Assembly: GCF_964199755.1 (NCBI RefSeq)
Contig: NC_133914.1
Coordinates: 434,001-498,000 of the forward strand
Direction: 5' to 3'
Length of the DNA: 64,000 bases
Source of the DNA: Larus michahellis
Taxonomy: Eukaryota; Chordata; Aves; Charadriiformes; Laridae
The notes below the pieces were generated by a model. That model did not search any database, was not told where the DNA came from, and worked only from the letters and a program-made list of their open reading frames with translations. Both the position numbers and the translations under genes were made by a program. Every line of letters starts with the position of its first letter. The first letter of the stretch is position 1. This document shows positions 24,443 through 36,399 of the stretch, piece by piece.

Positions 24443-24940
24443 AGACCAGAAGCGTGTCCCCTCCCCGCGGCCCCCACCCGTGTGCCGGCCGTGGGGCTGT
24501 GGGGAAGGGGCTGGCCCGGCCCCGTGGCCGTGGCAGTGTGTGCATGCGTGGGGGGTGCTGGGGGGCCCCTGAGCCCCCGGCTCTTTGTCCCCTGCGCCCA
24601 CCGGAGATGCAGCGGTGGCTTCACCACCAGCCTTTCCCACCGGGCTGGGCTGTCCCCCTGCTCCGAGTCCCCGACGCTGGGGGGGGACCGTCCTCGCTCG
24701 GGACAGACCCTGCCTCCATCCTTCCGCCGGTCGAGCCAGGGCAGGAGCCCCCCCGGCAATGGGCACTGTCCCCCCTCCGCTCCCCCTTGCCCCAGCCTCA
24801 GCCGGGCTCCAGCTCTTTCCCCATGGGGGGCCGTGGGGGGCTCGGTGGCGGGGGCCGCGGGGCAGGGGACAGTGGTGGTGGCCAACTGCAGGGTGGGACG
24901 ATGGTGGGGGGCCGTGGGGCGCTGTGGGGGTCTGTGGGGC

Positions 24941-26461
<1,521 letters not shown>

Positions 26462-26543
26462 GACGCTGGGACACGCCAGCCGTCCCGGGGACGACGCTGC
26501 AGCAGGGCAGGCGCCTGGCCCGGCTCGGGGGGGTCCCTCTGCG
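26462..26543 (-). other. HPCA: HPCA 5' UTR portion of the first coding exon
   Basis: On the - strand a CTCCTGTAG acceptor ends just before 26543, leaving about 82 non-coding bases before the ATG. This implies at least one upstream non-coding exon. The acceptor is inferred from its sequence only. Confidence 0.5.
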
Positions 26544-26699
26544 CTACAGGAGGGGAGAGGGACAGGGCAGCGCTCCCTGGCAGCCCCCAGACACACGGGC
26601 GGACACGGACACCGATGCGGCCCCCTCCATCCCCGCCGTCCTCTCTGAGCCGTCGGGGCCAGCCCCGGGGACCACCCAGCGCCGGGCAGCGCCAGCCCC

Positions 26700-26770
26700 C
26701 TCGCATTTGCGTAATAAGTCCTTATAGCTCATTTGCATAATATATAGGCGATACATAGCTGGCATCAGGA
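26700..26770. promoter_or_regulatory. AT-rich element with an octamer motif upstream of HPCA coding exon 1
   Basis: A sharply AT-rich segment lies inside very GC-rich sequence. It contains a consensus octamer ATTTGCAT (26,731-26,738), a related CATTTGCGTAATAAG a few bases earlier, and a TATATAG run. ATTTGCAT is the binding site of POU factors, several of which are neuronal. Position in the probable first intron of a neuronal gene suggests an enhancer or internal promoter (inference). Confidence 0.4.
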
Positions 26771-27879
26771 GGGCAGAGCAGCCTGGGGGAGGGGAAGGGG
26801 CTGGATTCGGCCCCGGCAGTGGGCTGGCTGGGGCTGTGGGTCCAGCCCAGGTTTGGGGCTGGCCGGATCTGGGTCAGCTCCCTTGGAGGGAGGGTTATTT
26901 TCAGCTCCTCCACTGCCTCCGTTAATATTTGATGCCTCTGGCTGGCACGGGAGCCCCAGGGAGGGCCGGGGGGTGCAGGTCTTTGCTCGGGATCCCCCCC
27001 CTGCCTCAGGGTGCTCACACCCCTGGGGGACCCGGAGCACCCCATCCTGCCGGGGCCACCCCCGAGGAGCGCAGAGGGGCTGGGAGGACGCCAGGGTGGG
27101 TGCCCAGCATCTGGCCACACACCCCGGGTGCTCACGCCGGGGGCTCTGGGGGGGACCTTGACCCGCTGCCCCCCACCCCAGGCTATGTTGTGGCCCCTGT
27201 GTGGGGATAGGATGGGCTCGGGGGGGTACACGGGTGCGTGGGGGGCTTCAGAGCCTGGAGCACCCGCTGTCTTACCCAGGGTAGAGAGGGGGCCCAGCAC
27301 CCCTGAACCCCCTTCCTTCGGGATCACAGGGTGAACAGGACTCCCCAAGAGGAGCCTCCCAGCAGGGCTGGAACCCCCAGTCAGGCGGGACCGGGACCCC
27401 ACAGCGTCTCTCCATCGCCCCCCATCACAGCCCCATCCCCACTCCAGCAGCCCAGGGGAGGATCTGCACGTCCCCACCCTGCTCAAGGGCCCCAGATGGG
27501 CCCCCCCGGGGCTGGCACGACCCCCAGCCCCATTGCCCGGGGGGATTGTGCCCCCTCCTCACTGCCCGGGGCAGCTCCCGCCGCTGGGAGGGAAGCCCCC
27601 GGGGGGGTCAGCACCCCGAGAGGGGTTTGCAAGGACCCCCCCAAAGCGGGCACCTCCGGAAGGGTGGTTGGGCACCCCCAGGGAAGATGCTCCCAGGGCG
27701 GGGGGGGCTACAGGGGATTTCCCCCAAACCGGGCACAAACCGGAGAGAAGGGGGCTGCCGGCGACACACCCAAGGAAAGGTCCCCCCGGGGGGGGTGGAT
27801 TAAAGGACACCCCCGTAAAGATGTGGCGGAGCGGGAGGGGGGCACAGAGCATCCCCGATAAGATGCGGCGGGGCGGGGG

Positions 27880-28300
27880 GGGTTTCTGCAGCCGCCGGCG
27901 GGGAGGGACGTGCCCGGGGGCTGGGTATGTGCCGGTGCCCCGGTCCCCCCGGTCTCACAGTGCCCCCCGATTGCCCCCCCCGCCCCGGACCCCCATCCCC
28001 GCCGCCTCCTACCTGCCCGGGGACGAGCCGCCGCCGCCGCCGCCGTGCGCCAACGCAGCCGGGAGCGCCCGCCGGTAGTGCCCGCCGCAGCGCCGGGCTG
28101 CGGGGGGGCACCGGCTCCGGGGGGCACCGCCGCCGGGTGGGGCACCGGCGGCACCGGCAGCAGCCCCGGCCCCTGCCCCGGGAATCTCCGCCCGCGCCGG
28201 GGCCCCACGTACGCCCCCAAACCCCCCGGGACACTGCCCCACGCAGCTCCCGGCCGTGGGGCTGGGGGTGCAGCCCCCGGTCCCCCCCCCAGCCGGGCTC
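27880..28300 (-). promoter_or_regulatory. HPCA: HPCA CpG-rich promoter and probable 5' non-coding exon
   Basis: This is the most CpG-dense block left of the HPCA-FNDC5 interval. On the - strand a good donor, CCGGGCAG|GTAGG, ends at 28013 and could pair with the acceptor before 26543, making a non-coding first exon of roughly 28,090-28,013. The start site is not determined and the intron is inferred. Confidence 0.45.
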
Positions 28301-28344
28301 TGGGGTGAGGGGGAGACCCCCATGGCACTGGGAAGGGCTGGGGC

Positions 28345-28412
28345 AGCTCTGGGAGCACCGGGGCGTTCTGGGACGCTGGGAGCACTGGGAGCGCTGGGAG
28401 CACACCGGCATT
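28345..28412 (+). repeat. CTGGGAGCAC minisatellite
   Basis: About six imperfect copies of a 10-bp unit close to CTGGGAGCAC or CTGGGACGC. Confidence 0.65.
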
Positions 28413-30825
28413 GCTGCGTCGGCACAGCAGAGCTGGGAGCCGGGGCCTCGAGCCACCTGCAGACCCTGACCCCCCCACACTGCGACATGTCCCTGGTCAG
28501 GTCTTCAAGGGCTCCGTTACAAATGTCACTTGTCCCTTCTGTGGGTGCCGTCCCGCCCCGGGCTGCCATGAGGCGGGTGGGATGGGGAAGCACAAGGGTG
28601 TGTGACACACAGAGCCCCGTGCGGGCGCCTCTTTGGGGACCACTCTCTCCACCATGTGCCACCCCTGCCGTCACACCTGCCTGTCCCCATCCTGTCCCCT
28701 CGGAAAGAGCCGCTGCACCAGGACACGGTCCAGGGTGGTCCCCGCAGGGACAGAGCGAGCCAGGGGCCGCGGGGATCCCCCACACGTGCCTCGGGCATCC
28801 CCGGCTCCTGGGCACAAGCTTAGCCGTGACCTTCGTGTGGTGGCCCAAGAAGGTGCCAAGCCAAGTGTTCTGGGTCTAGAAGGGGACATTTTGAGTTGAG
28901 TGTCCCCGGCACGCGGCCGTGGGGACGCGATGTGGCATCCCAGCGTCCTCAGCCCTTCCAGGGGCTGGAGCAAAGCAGCTTTCGGCAGCTGCTCCCAGCA
29001 CTGGGAAAAGGCTCTGGTGGAGACAGATGCTCACTGTAAGGAGGTGCCATTCCCGGCAGGTTTTCCTGCGTTCCTGCACCAGCTCCGTCCATTTGCAAAG
29101 CCCAGGATTGTTCAGCGATGCCGCGGGGAGCAGATGGCGGGGGCAGATGGGAGGAAGAGGCACTCTTCTCCCAATTACACAGATAAACATGCATAAAGTG
29201 ATTAAACCCACAGCCCCGGCACTGGTCTGGGGGGGAATGGGGAAGGGACTGGGGTGGCTGCGGGAGAAGGGGGAGCTGGGGGGGAGGACCGCTTGAGAGA
29301 TGCAGAATGTGGCTAATTCACCCCAAAATCTGCTGGGAACCGAGGTCAGTGGGGCTGAGAGGCTGCAGGTGCCTGTTGAGGGAGACCTGGCACCTCGGGG
29401 CCCAAAACGCCAACCTGCAGCGGGGCAGGAGCCAGCGACCGCCCTGACAAAGCGGCCAAAATCCACGGGCAAGTTCTGAAATGCCGGTGGGCAGCGTTTG
29501 CCCAAACCGCTGCTGGGCCGGCGAGGGGACCCAGCCCAGCCTGCGGCGTTGGCCCGTGGGGACCACGGGGACCTCGCTGTGCCACAGGAACAGGCAATAA
29601 AGGCAATATCGGTCTCTCGTTGCGGGTTTTCCCCCTTTTTAACAGCCTCGCGCTGGTGGCACTGCCCTGCCTGTTGCTGGAGGGCTCTGGAGGACCAGGG
29701 ACCTGCACGGGCGCCTTCCTGCCCTTCACCTGCCTCTCGGCACTGAGCATCCTCCTGCGTGCTGCCGTCTCCCCGTCGATTCCTTCTCCCTCTCCACGTA
29801 GCAGCAGCCGTGTCCACGTTCCTGTCCGTGCCCATGTCCCAGCCCGAGGGGCCGGTGGCTCCGCAGGGCTGGGAACGCCCGTGGGATCCGAGCAGGAGTC
29901 TCGCGCAGGACCAGCATTGAGCCCACGGGGTGTTTTGGGAATGGGATCGCGCTGGAAACAAGGGAACGGGCGATGAGAGCTGCTGCGGCGGCGGCGTCTC
30001 CCCCCATCCCACGTAAGAAAGATGTTTGGAGGTGGTTATGGGGTGGGACTGGGACCGGGACCCTGGCATGAGCAGAAAGGGGAGAGATTTGTGCCCTCGG
30101 GGCTGAAGGCACCCCGGGGGGCACGAGCCAGGCAGCCCCCGCGCTGGGCGATGCCCCCACACGCCGATGTGCTGAGGCTGGGGGAAAAGTTGGGCCCCCA
30201 AGGTGGGGGTGCCATTTCCCCTCCGATAATCCTCATATCTATTTTAATCCCGCTCTGCATGAGTGGCAGAGGGCACAACTGACGCAGGCTGATTTGAAAG
30301 GATCCCATTTCTGCCTCAAACCCGGCCCTAAACCCACCTAATCCCCTGCGCTGGAAAGGATTGCAGGGGGGAGAGAGAAGATAATGTGGGGCACAGGGGG
30401 CACGGGCAGGGCCGGACTCTGCCATCAAACACTCAGTGATTTACAGGGTCCCCAGGGCTGGGGGCAAATGACCCCCAGCCCATCCCCTCCGGCTCCTCAC
30501 CCCCTCCGCCCCGCAGCCTTGTGGTTTTTCGGCACGCAGCCCCCTCCATCGCCCCGTGCTCCTTGCAGCCGTGGCTGATGCTCCCACCGGTGGGTTTTGG
30601 GGCTCAGCTGTGTCACGGGGAGCAGGACCGTCCCCCCAGGGCCCCAGAATAGCCAGGGCAGGCAGCAGCGCTGCCTCGGGGCTGGCTCCCGCTGGCCCCA
30701 GCCTTGTGGCCAAGCCGAGATGCTGCCAGGAGGATGCTGAAATGGCCGCGGGCACCGCTGCGATGCCTTCCCCACCGCCAGCGGGGAGAGACGTGGGGTG
30801 TCGGCATGCCCTGGCTGGGAGATTC

Positions 30826-30880
30826 CCCCTCCTCTTCCTCCTCCTCCTCCTTCTTCTCCTCCTCCTCCTCCTCCTCACAG
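30826..30880 (+). repeat. (TCC)n polypyrimidine microsatellite
   Basis: An almost pure pyrimidine run of CTC/TCC/TTC triplets on the + strand, therefore purine-only (GAG/GGA) on the - strand. Such mirror-type tracts can form triplex DNA. Confidence 0.85.
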
Positions 30881-31619
30881 GGATTTCTTCGGGAATTTCC
30901 TGCGTTGCCATAGCAGCCATGAAGCCCTGGAGGCTTCACTGCAGCAGGGCTGGGTGGGATGGGGCTGTGGGGAGACCCTGTGCCCTGCCCAGGGGACACG
31001 CACCCCCCACCGAGCATGTTCCCGTGCCCCAGGGCACACGTACACACAGGGAAACCGTGTCCCTGGGGCGCACAGCTCCGCACACACGCATGCGCACAGG
31101 GCAGCATGTGCTGGTGTCACATTTGGCCTGGCCTTGGCTGCTGTCCCCAAGCCGGTGGGGCTCGGTGGCACCCGGCGTGCCAGGGCTCGGCACACCGTGG
31201 TGGGACATGCAGGGTCTTTGGTGATTTGGGCTCCAGCATCGGCCACCCCGGCCCCACGTGCCCACGGGAGCATCCATGCATCCAGGGTGGCACAGGAGGA
31301 GCCCGGCCATGGCCGGGGCGGCTGTGGCTGCCCCGGGACCGTGCCCTAAGGAGGGTGAGTGCCCGGCAGACAGACAGGCGTCGTCCCCACAGCCTGCTGG
31401 GGCACTGGGACGCACTGGGAGGGGAGAGGGGCAAGAGGGGCTCAGCCCCTGGCTGTACCAGCAAACCCAACCAGGGTCTCCCCCACGCCCCGCAGCCCCC
31501 TCCCTGAGGGCCCACACCGGCCCCAGAGCTTGTCCCCGTCCCCACGCCACGCAGGGCCCCGTGGAGGACATGGTGAAGGTAAGCGGAGCCGCGGCGGGGG
31601 CGCAGGGCAGGGGCTGCAG

Positions 31620-31790
31620 GAATAGCTGAGGATTAAGAGCAAATGCCCAGATAATGAGGATCTTTGGTAAAAAGCCCATTTGTATAATTTAAATCTCTAA
31701 TAGGCTTCCTGGAATACAAAGCCCTTTGTGATGCCCGATCTCATCTGGATCAGGAGCCGATCGCTCACTAAATCTTGACTTAGCGCCGCG
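31620..31790. promoter_or_regulatory. AT-rich candidate conserved non-coding element
   Basis: About 170 bp of balanced, complex, AT-leaning sequence set in GC-rich repeats. It includes GCCCAGATAATGAGGATC, TTTGTATAATTTAAATC, TAATAGGC and TGATGCCCGATC. It has no open frame and no simple-repeat character. A regulatory role for HPCA or FNDC5 is inference from composition and position. Confidence 0.3.
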
Positions 31791-32554
31791 GGGATGCAGG
31801 GACGTTTCATAATGGAGTGGCTCCGTCCCCACGTCCCCACGTCCCCGTGGTGCCCACGCTGCTGCCCTGGAGCACGTACAGCTCACCTTGCCCACGCAGC
31901 CAAGGTCGGGGCTCCTGGGGACAGGAGCCCTGGTCCCTGTGGGGCACACGCGCGTTGGCACCTGGACACGTGTGTTCAGCAGCGCCGTGACACGGAGCTG
32001 GGCCACGGGTTTGGGGCAGTTTGGGCACAAGTGGGTCCCCAGCTGTATTTTCAGCTGGGGTCGGGGGGGCTGGAGGAGTGTTGGGAGGGGAGATGTGCTG
32101 TGGGCATCCTGGTGACCAGCTTTCTGTGCCGCCTCCCCTGGCATGGTCTGCAGAAGCGCCAAACCTCTAAGGCTTTCCCTGCCACGGTGGCAGGTTGTCA
32201 CCATGCCCAGAGGGTCACAGGGCTCCCTGAGCCGTGGTGGGGACAGCCCCTGGCCGGGGTCTGCCCCAGCTCGTCCTGCCTGGGGGTTTCGGGGGTGCTG
32301 GCGGGGAGGGCGGCCGGGACGTGCCCAGGGCTGGCTCGGGGGGGGCTACAGCTCGTCCCTGCTGTATCCCACCATGGGGCTCGAGGGCTGCGGAGGTGAC
32401 ACTGCCATCCCGGGGAGGTCACAGCCCGCTGAGGTGGGCACGGGTGAGACCGCGGGGTCTGGCGCTGGGGCAAGGAAGAGGGCGCCCAGAGGGGTCCAGA
32501 CGCAGCCTTGACCCTCGTCCCCCCGCCCTCCCCAAGGACCAGCGGCGTTAAACA

Positions 32555-32625
32555 CCGTCGCCACTGTCGCCAGCGCCACCGCTGTCACCAGTGCCACCAG
32601 TGCCACCAGTGCCACCGCCACACGC
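32555..32625 (+). repeat. GTGCCACCA nonamer repeat
   Basis: Tandem 9-bp units close to GTGCCACCA, preceded by diverged copies (CTGTCGCCAGCGCCACCG). A short minisatellite with no coding meaning that I can support. Confidence 0.6.
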
Positions 32626-33010
32626 GAGTCCCGGGCTCCCTCTCGCGGCGTCTCGCCCCATCTCACGGGGTGACCGAGGAGCCACGGGGACCCGGGGGGG
32701 TCAACGGCAGCGGGTCCGGGGGGCCTGGGCGGGGGGCGCCGACCGGGGGCACGGAGCCGGGAGGGAGACTCCGAGCCGGGGGGGGCCACGCTCCCATCCC
32801 CGCCGGGCCCCAGCCCCTGCGGCAGGACCCCGCGGGACGCGCCTGGGCCTGGGGCCGGGGGGGGTGGGGGGTGTCCCTTCTCGGGGGGCCCGGAGGGACT
32901 GGGGGGGGGCGGGGGCGGCCCCCCCGGGTCCGGGCCCGCCGCGGGGTGTCGGCAGGTGGCAGCAGCGGCCTTCGGCAGCGCCGGTCGGCGGGCGGCACCC
33001 CGGCACGGAG
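32620..33010. promoter_or_regulatory. Orphan CpG-rich block
   Basis: Sequence with many CpG dinucleotides (for example TCTCGCGGCGTCTCGCC and CCCGCGGGACGCGCC), comparable by eye to the RNF19B and FNDC5 promoters, but not attached to any gene I can identify. It could be an alternative HPCA or FNDC5 promoter, a non-coding RNA promoter, or a GC-biased repeat expansion. Confidence 0.35.
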
Positions 33011-33029
33011 ACCCCGCCAGCCTGGCCCC

Positions 33030-33300
33030 CCCCGCACCCCCCGGCACCCAAACAGCACCCCCTGCACCCCACAGCACCCCGCCAGCCGGGCAGCCGGCAC
33101 CCCACATCACGCCACATCACCCTGCGACACCCTGTCAGCATGGCACTCAGCGCTCCACAGCATCCCCCAGCACCCCACAACGCCCCCCTGCACCCCACAG
33201 CACCCCACAGCCCCTCCCTGCACCCCACAGCACCACACAACCCCCTCCTGCGCCCCATAGCACTCCACAGCCCCCACCACCACCCCCCACAGCATCCCGT
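33030..33300 (+). repeat. CACCCCACAGCA-type minisatellite
   Basis: About 270 bp of imperfect tandem units built on CACCCCACAGC, with variants such as CCCCCTGCACCCCACAG. The strand is strongly C-rich and G-poor. Long open frames across it on both strands result from repeat periodicity and show no protein features. Confidence 0.75.
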
Positions 33301-36224
33301 ACAGCTCCCCCTGCCCAGCACCGCACCCGGGCAGCCCCCCGGGCAGGACCCCACACACCCAGCACCCTCTGCAGATGCCCCCCCCCCGGCCCCCAGGTCT
33401 CCCCACAGCGCTGCTCCCCGTCTCCTGTGACCCCTGCAGTGCCCCCTCTGACATGCAGAGTCCCCCCGATGTGCAGCATCCCCCCAGGGGTATCCGCAGC
33501 CGGGCAGGAGCCCCTGGGGGCCGGGGGGGGCAGAGGCCCCGGAGCGGTTCCGGTGAGCAGCCATGCAGGCGATGCGCTGTCAGGAGAGCTCTGCGATGGG
33601 GTGCAGGACACCTTCCCCCCGCGGGCTCAGGGCGCTGCAGGGAGGCGCAGGCGATGGCTGGGGGTGGCCGAGACACTCCTGGGGTACGTCTGTGGCTCTG
33701 GGGGCCAGGGCTGGCCCCGGGTCTCCTGGGGAGCAGCAGCACAGGGTCCCCCCTATCTGCCGACATCCCTCTGTCCCACCATCATCCCCTGGGGACCCCA
33801 GGGCTGGGACTGTCCCTCCTGGGCGACAACTGGAGCATCTCCGCACACCACATCTGTTTCCCTCATGGGCTGCACGGGAGGCAGCCCAGGCCAAAAAGGG
33901 CCCCTTGTAATGGCCCTACCCCACAGTGCCGATTTAGGGACAGTCTCTGTGTCACGGGAATCTGATCTCGGTGCTCAGCTCCTGCCAGAGCTCAGCCCAG
34001 CATATTTAGGGTGAGGTGGGACAGGACAGGGGGTGGGGCACCAGGAGGGGGACGGCTGGTGGCCTCCCAGGTGTCCATCTGGTGATGTGAGAGGAAAGAG
34101 GAGCGACTGGGGAGCTTAAGTGCATAATTAGAGCTGTGACTTAACTGGCACATCAGGGACACGCGATAGGCGTCGTGTGACTTGAATAATGATGTGCCGG
34201 CATGGGCGAGGAGGCTCCGCACCACACAGGGAGGCAATGGGAGCCCAGAGGGGACTGGGGCAGGGGGGGGAAGGACACCCCAAAAGGCCTTAACTGGTGG
34301 TGGGAAAGGAGAGGGGACAGGGAAGGGACAAGCACAGCATGGCCCGCTCCATGCACCTGGCGGCATCCAGGACCTGCGCCCCTGGAGGGGACCTCAGTGC
34401 AGTGGTGATGTCCCAGGGAACCTGTCGAGGATGGTAGACATCACAGGGGTGGAAAAGAGCAAAAGTTTCCCCTTTATTTGGAAAAGGGGAAAGGAAAACC
34501 TGGGAATCACAGTGTTAACTGTGTTCAACCTCTGGAAAAATACCAGAACACATCAAAAACCCTCTTGTGGGAGCCTGGGAGGTAGCGAGGAGACAGGGAC
34601 CAGCCCTCTGGCATCTGCCAGGAGCAACCAGGGCAAAACACTGGCCGTCTTGTGTGCCGGGGTCCAGCCTCAGCTCGCAGTTGGCAGAGGACGGGGTCCA
34701 GCACAGCAGCACCTTCCTGAGGCCGGCCGGGCAGTCTGCCTGCGGGGAGTCACTGGTTTTGTGTGACAATCCCTCCATCTCGCGGCTGCCGTGGGATTTG
34801 GGGCTCCCCATACAGAGGCAAGGAAACGATGCTGCCAGCAGCATGGAGGCACATCCTGCTGCGACCTCGGCTTTGCATTTCAGCTGGAGCCAGTTCAGCT
34901 CCGCCAGCCTTGGAGCCGAGGGCTCGTGGTCCCACTCCGGGTGCACAGCCACGGAGGAAGCACCGGCAGGAGCCTGGCATGCAATGGAGTCTCCTGCCCA
35001 GCCTCGTGCTCCGGCGAGGGAAGGCCCAGGGGGAGCAGGAGCCCGGCCTGCAACCACCCCTGCACGGCTGTGCCCAAATCCCGGCTCCATCAGCGGAGCC
35101 CACCCACCCCAGCCACCAGTGGCTGCATTCGGAGGGGGTACTGAGCTCAGCACAGGCTGCTCTGGGGAAGGGCTGAGTCCCCCCGCCAGCCTGGGGCTCC
35201 CGCTCTTCCCCTGCACCTTCTCCACCGCTCAAGTGGTGAAATTTTAATCTGCTGCCGGGCAGAAGAGGAGAGGGAGGCACCGCGGATACTTCCCTGGGAA
35301 GCAGCCGGGTCCAGCCGGGTGCCCCAGCACTGCCATGGGATGCAGCGTGGGCACGGCCCTGGCACCGTGACACAGACGTCGCTCTGGGAATTATCATCTC
35401 AAGCCGGGGAAAGAGTGGTGGAATGACGCAGGGCTGGGGACTGGCAGGACAGGGTTGTCTCCCGGCTCTGGTGGAGGCTTTTTAGGTCTCTCTTGGGTGA
35501 TGGAGGCCTGTCACTCCTTCGGGAAGGGGCTTTGGTTCATGGGGAGACACTGGGAGCTCTGCAGGATCTCCTGTATGCGAGGGGAACCCTCAGCTGGGGC
35601 ATCTCTCACTGATCCACAAGCACGACCACAGTCTGTGCATGGCTGGAGGGTCCCCAGCACCGCTGCCAGAGGATGGGAAGGGGAAGGCAGCAGCGGCTGC
35701 CAACGCTGGGCCTGTCACCGCCAATTCACTCCCCATTTCATCCAGCGTAACTCTGTTGACACCGCTAGTGCAGGGCGGAGAGAAACCACCAGTCCATAAC
35801 CCAGACTGTAGGGACCAGGCTCGGCGTAAGCGAGAGGACGCCACTGATGCTCCCGGGAGCCCTCAGGCCATGCCGGCTCCCTGGCAGGTGGCAACAAATA
35901 AATACCTGGGCCAGACAGATGTCCAGTAAATGATGCTGCCCAGATTCACAGCACAGGCCCCACCGCCTCCTGCCCACAGCGTGGCTGGATGCTCCCAGCC
36001 AGACCCGTCCGTGCGTGCTGGGACCAGTCAGCACCCTGAGGCCACCACAGTTAATGGGGCCACCCGGGGCCACCGCAGCAGGACCCTCGCAGGGGCAGGA
36101 CACCTCATTGCTGGTGGGGCGCAGCTGAGGGCTCGGCAGAGGCGGCGGTGGCCAGAGCAGGGTCCCCCCACCCAGTGATGCACAGTTTGGCAGCTGGTGG
36201 CTGAGCTGGAGAAACGGCTTCTGG

Positions 36225-36335
36225 TGCCTTCAACTAGTTTTACCATAAATCAGAGCGCTGCCAGCTTAATTAACCTGAAGGCACAGCTAATTCCAGCAGC
36301 TCATCTAATCCTCATTACCTCGGAATTTAGAGCCC
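36225..36335. promoter_or_regulatory. AT-rich candidate element upstream of FNDC5
   Basis: Contains AACTAGTTTTACCATAAATC, AGCTTAATTAACCTG, CAGCTAATTCCAGCAGC and CTAATCCTCATTACC, that is, several TAAT homeodomain-type cores within 110 bp. It lies 0.6 kb upstream of the FNDC5 start codon, at the edge of its CpG island. Function is inferred. Confidence 0.35.
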
Positions 36336-36399
36336 GGTGAATCGCAGGGACTGCGTGAAACCCCAGCGGTAAAATGTCACCGCTGCTGTGCACAGGGGG

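Noticed and set aside
32300..33600. Long open frames on both strands (up to about 350 codons) in the HPCA-FNDC5 interval.
   Set aside because: GC-rich and tandem-repeat sequence lacks stop codons by chance. The translations are Pro/Thr/His-rich periodic text without domains.
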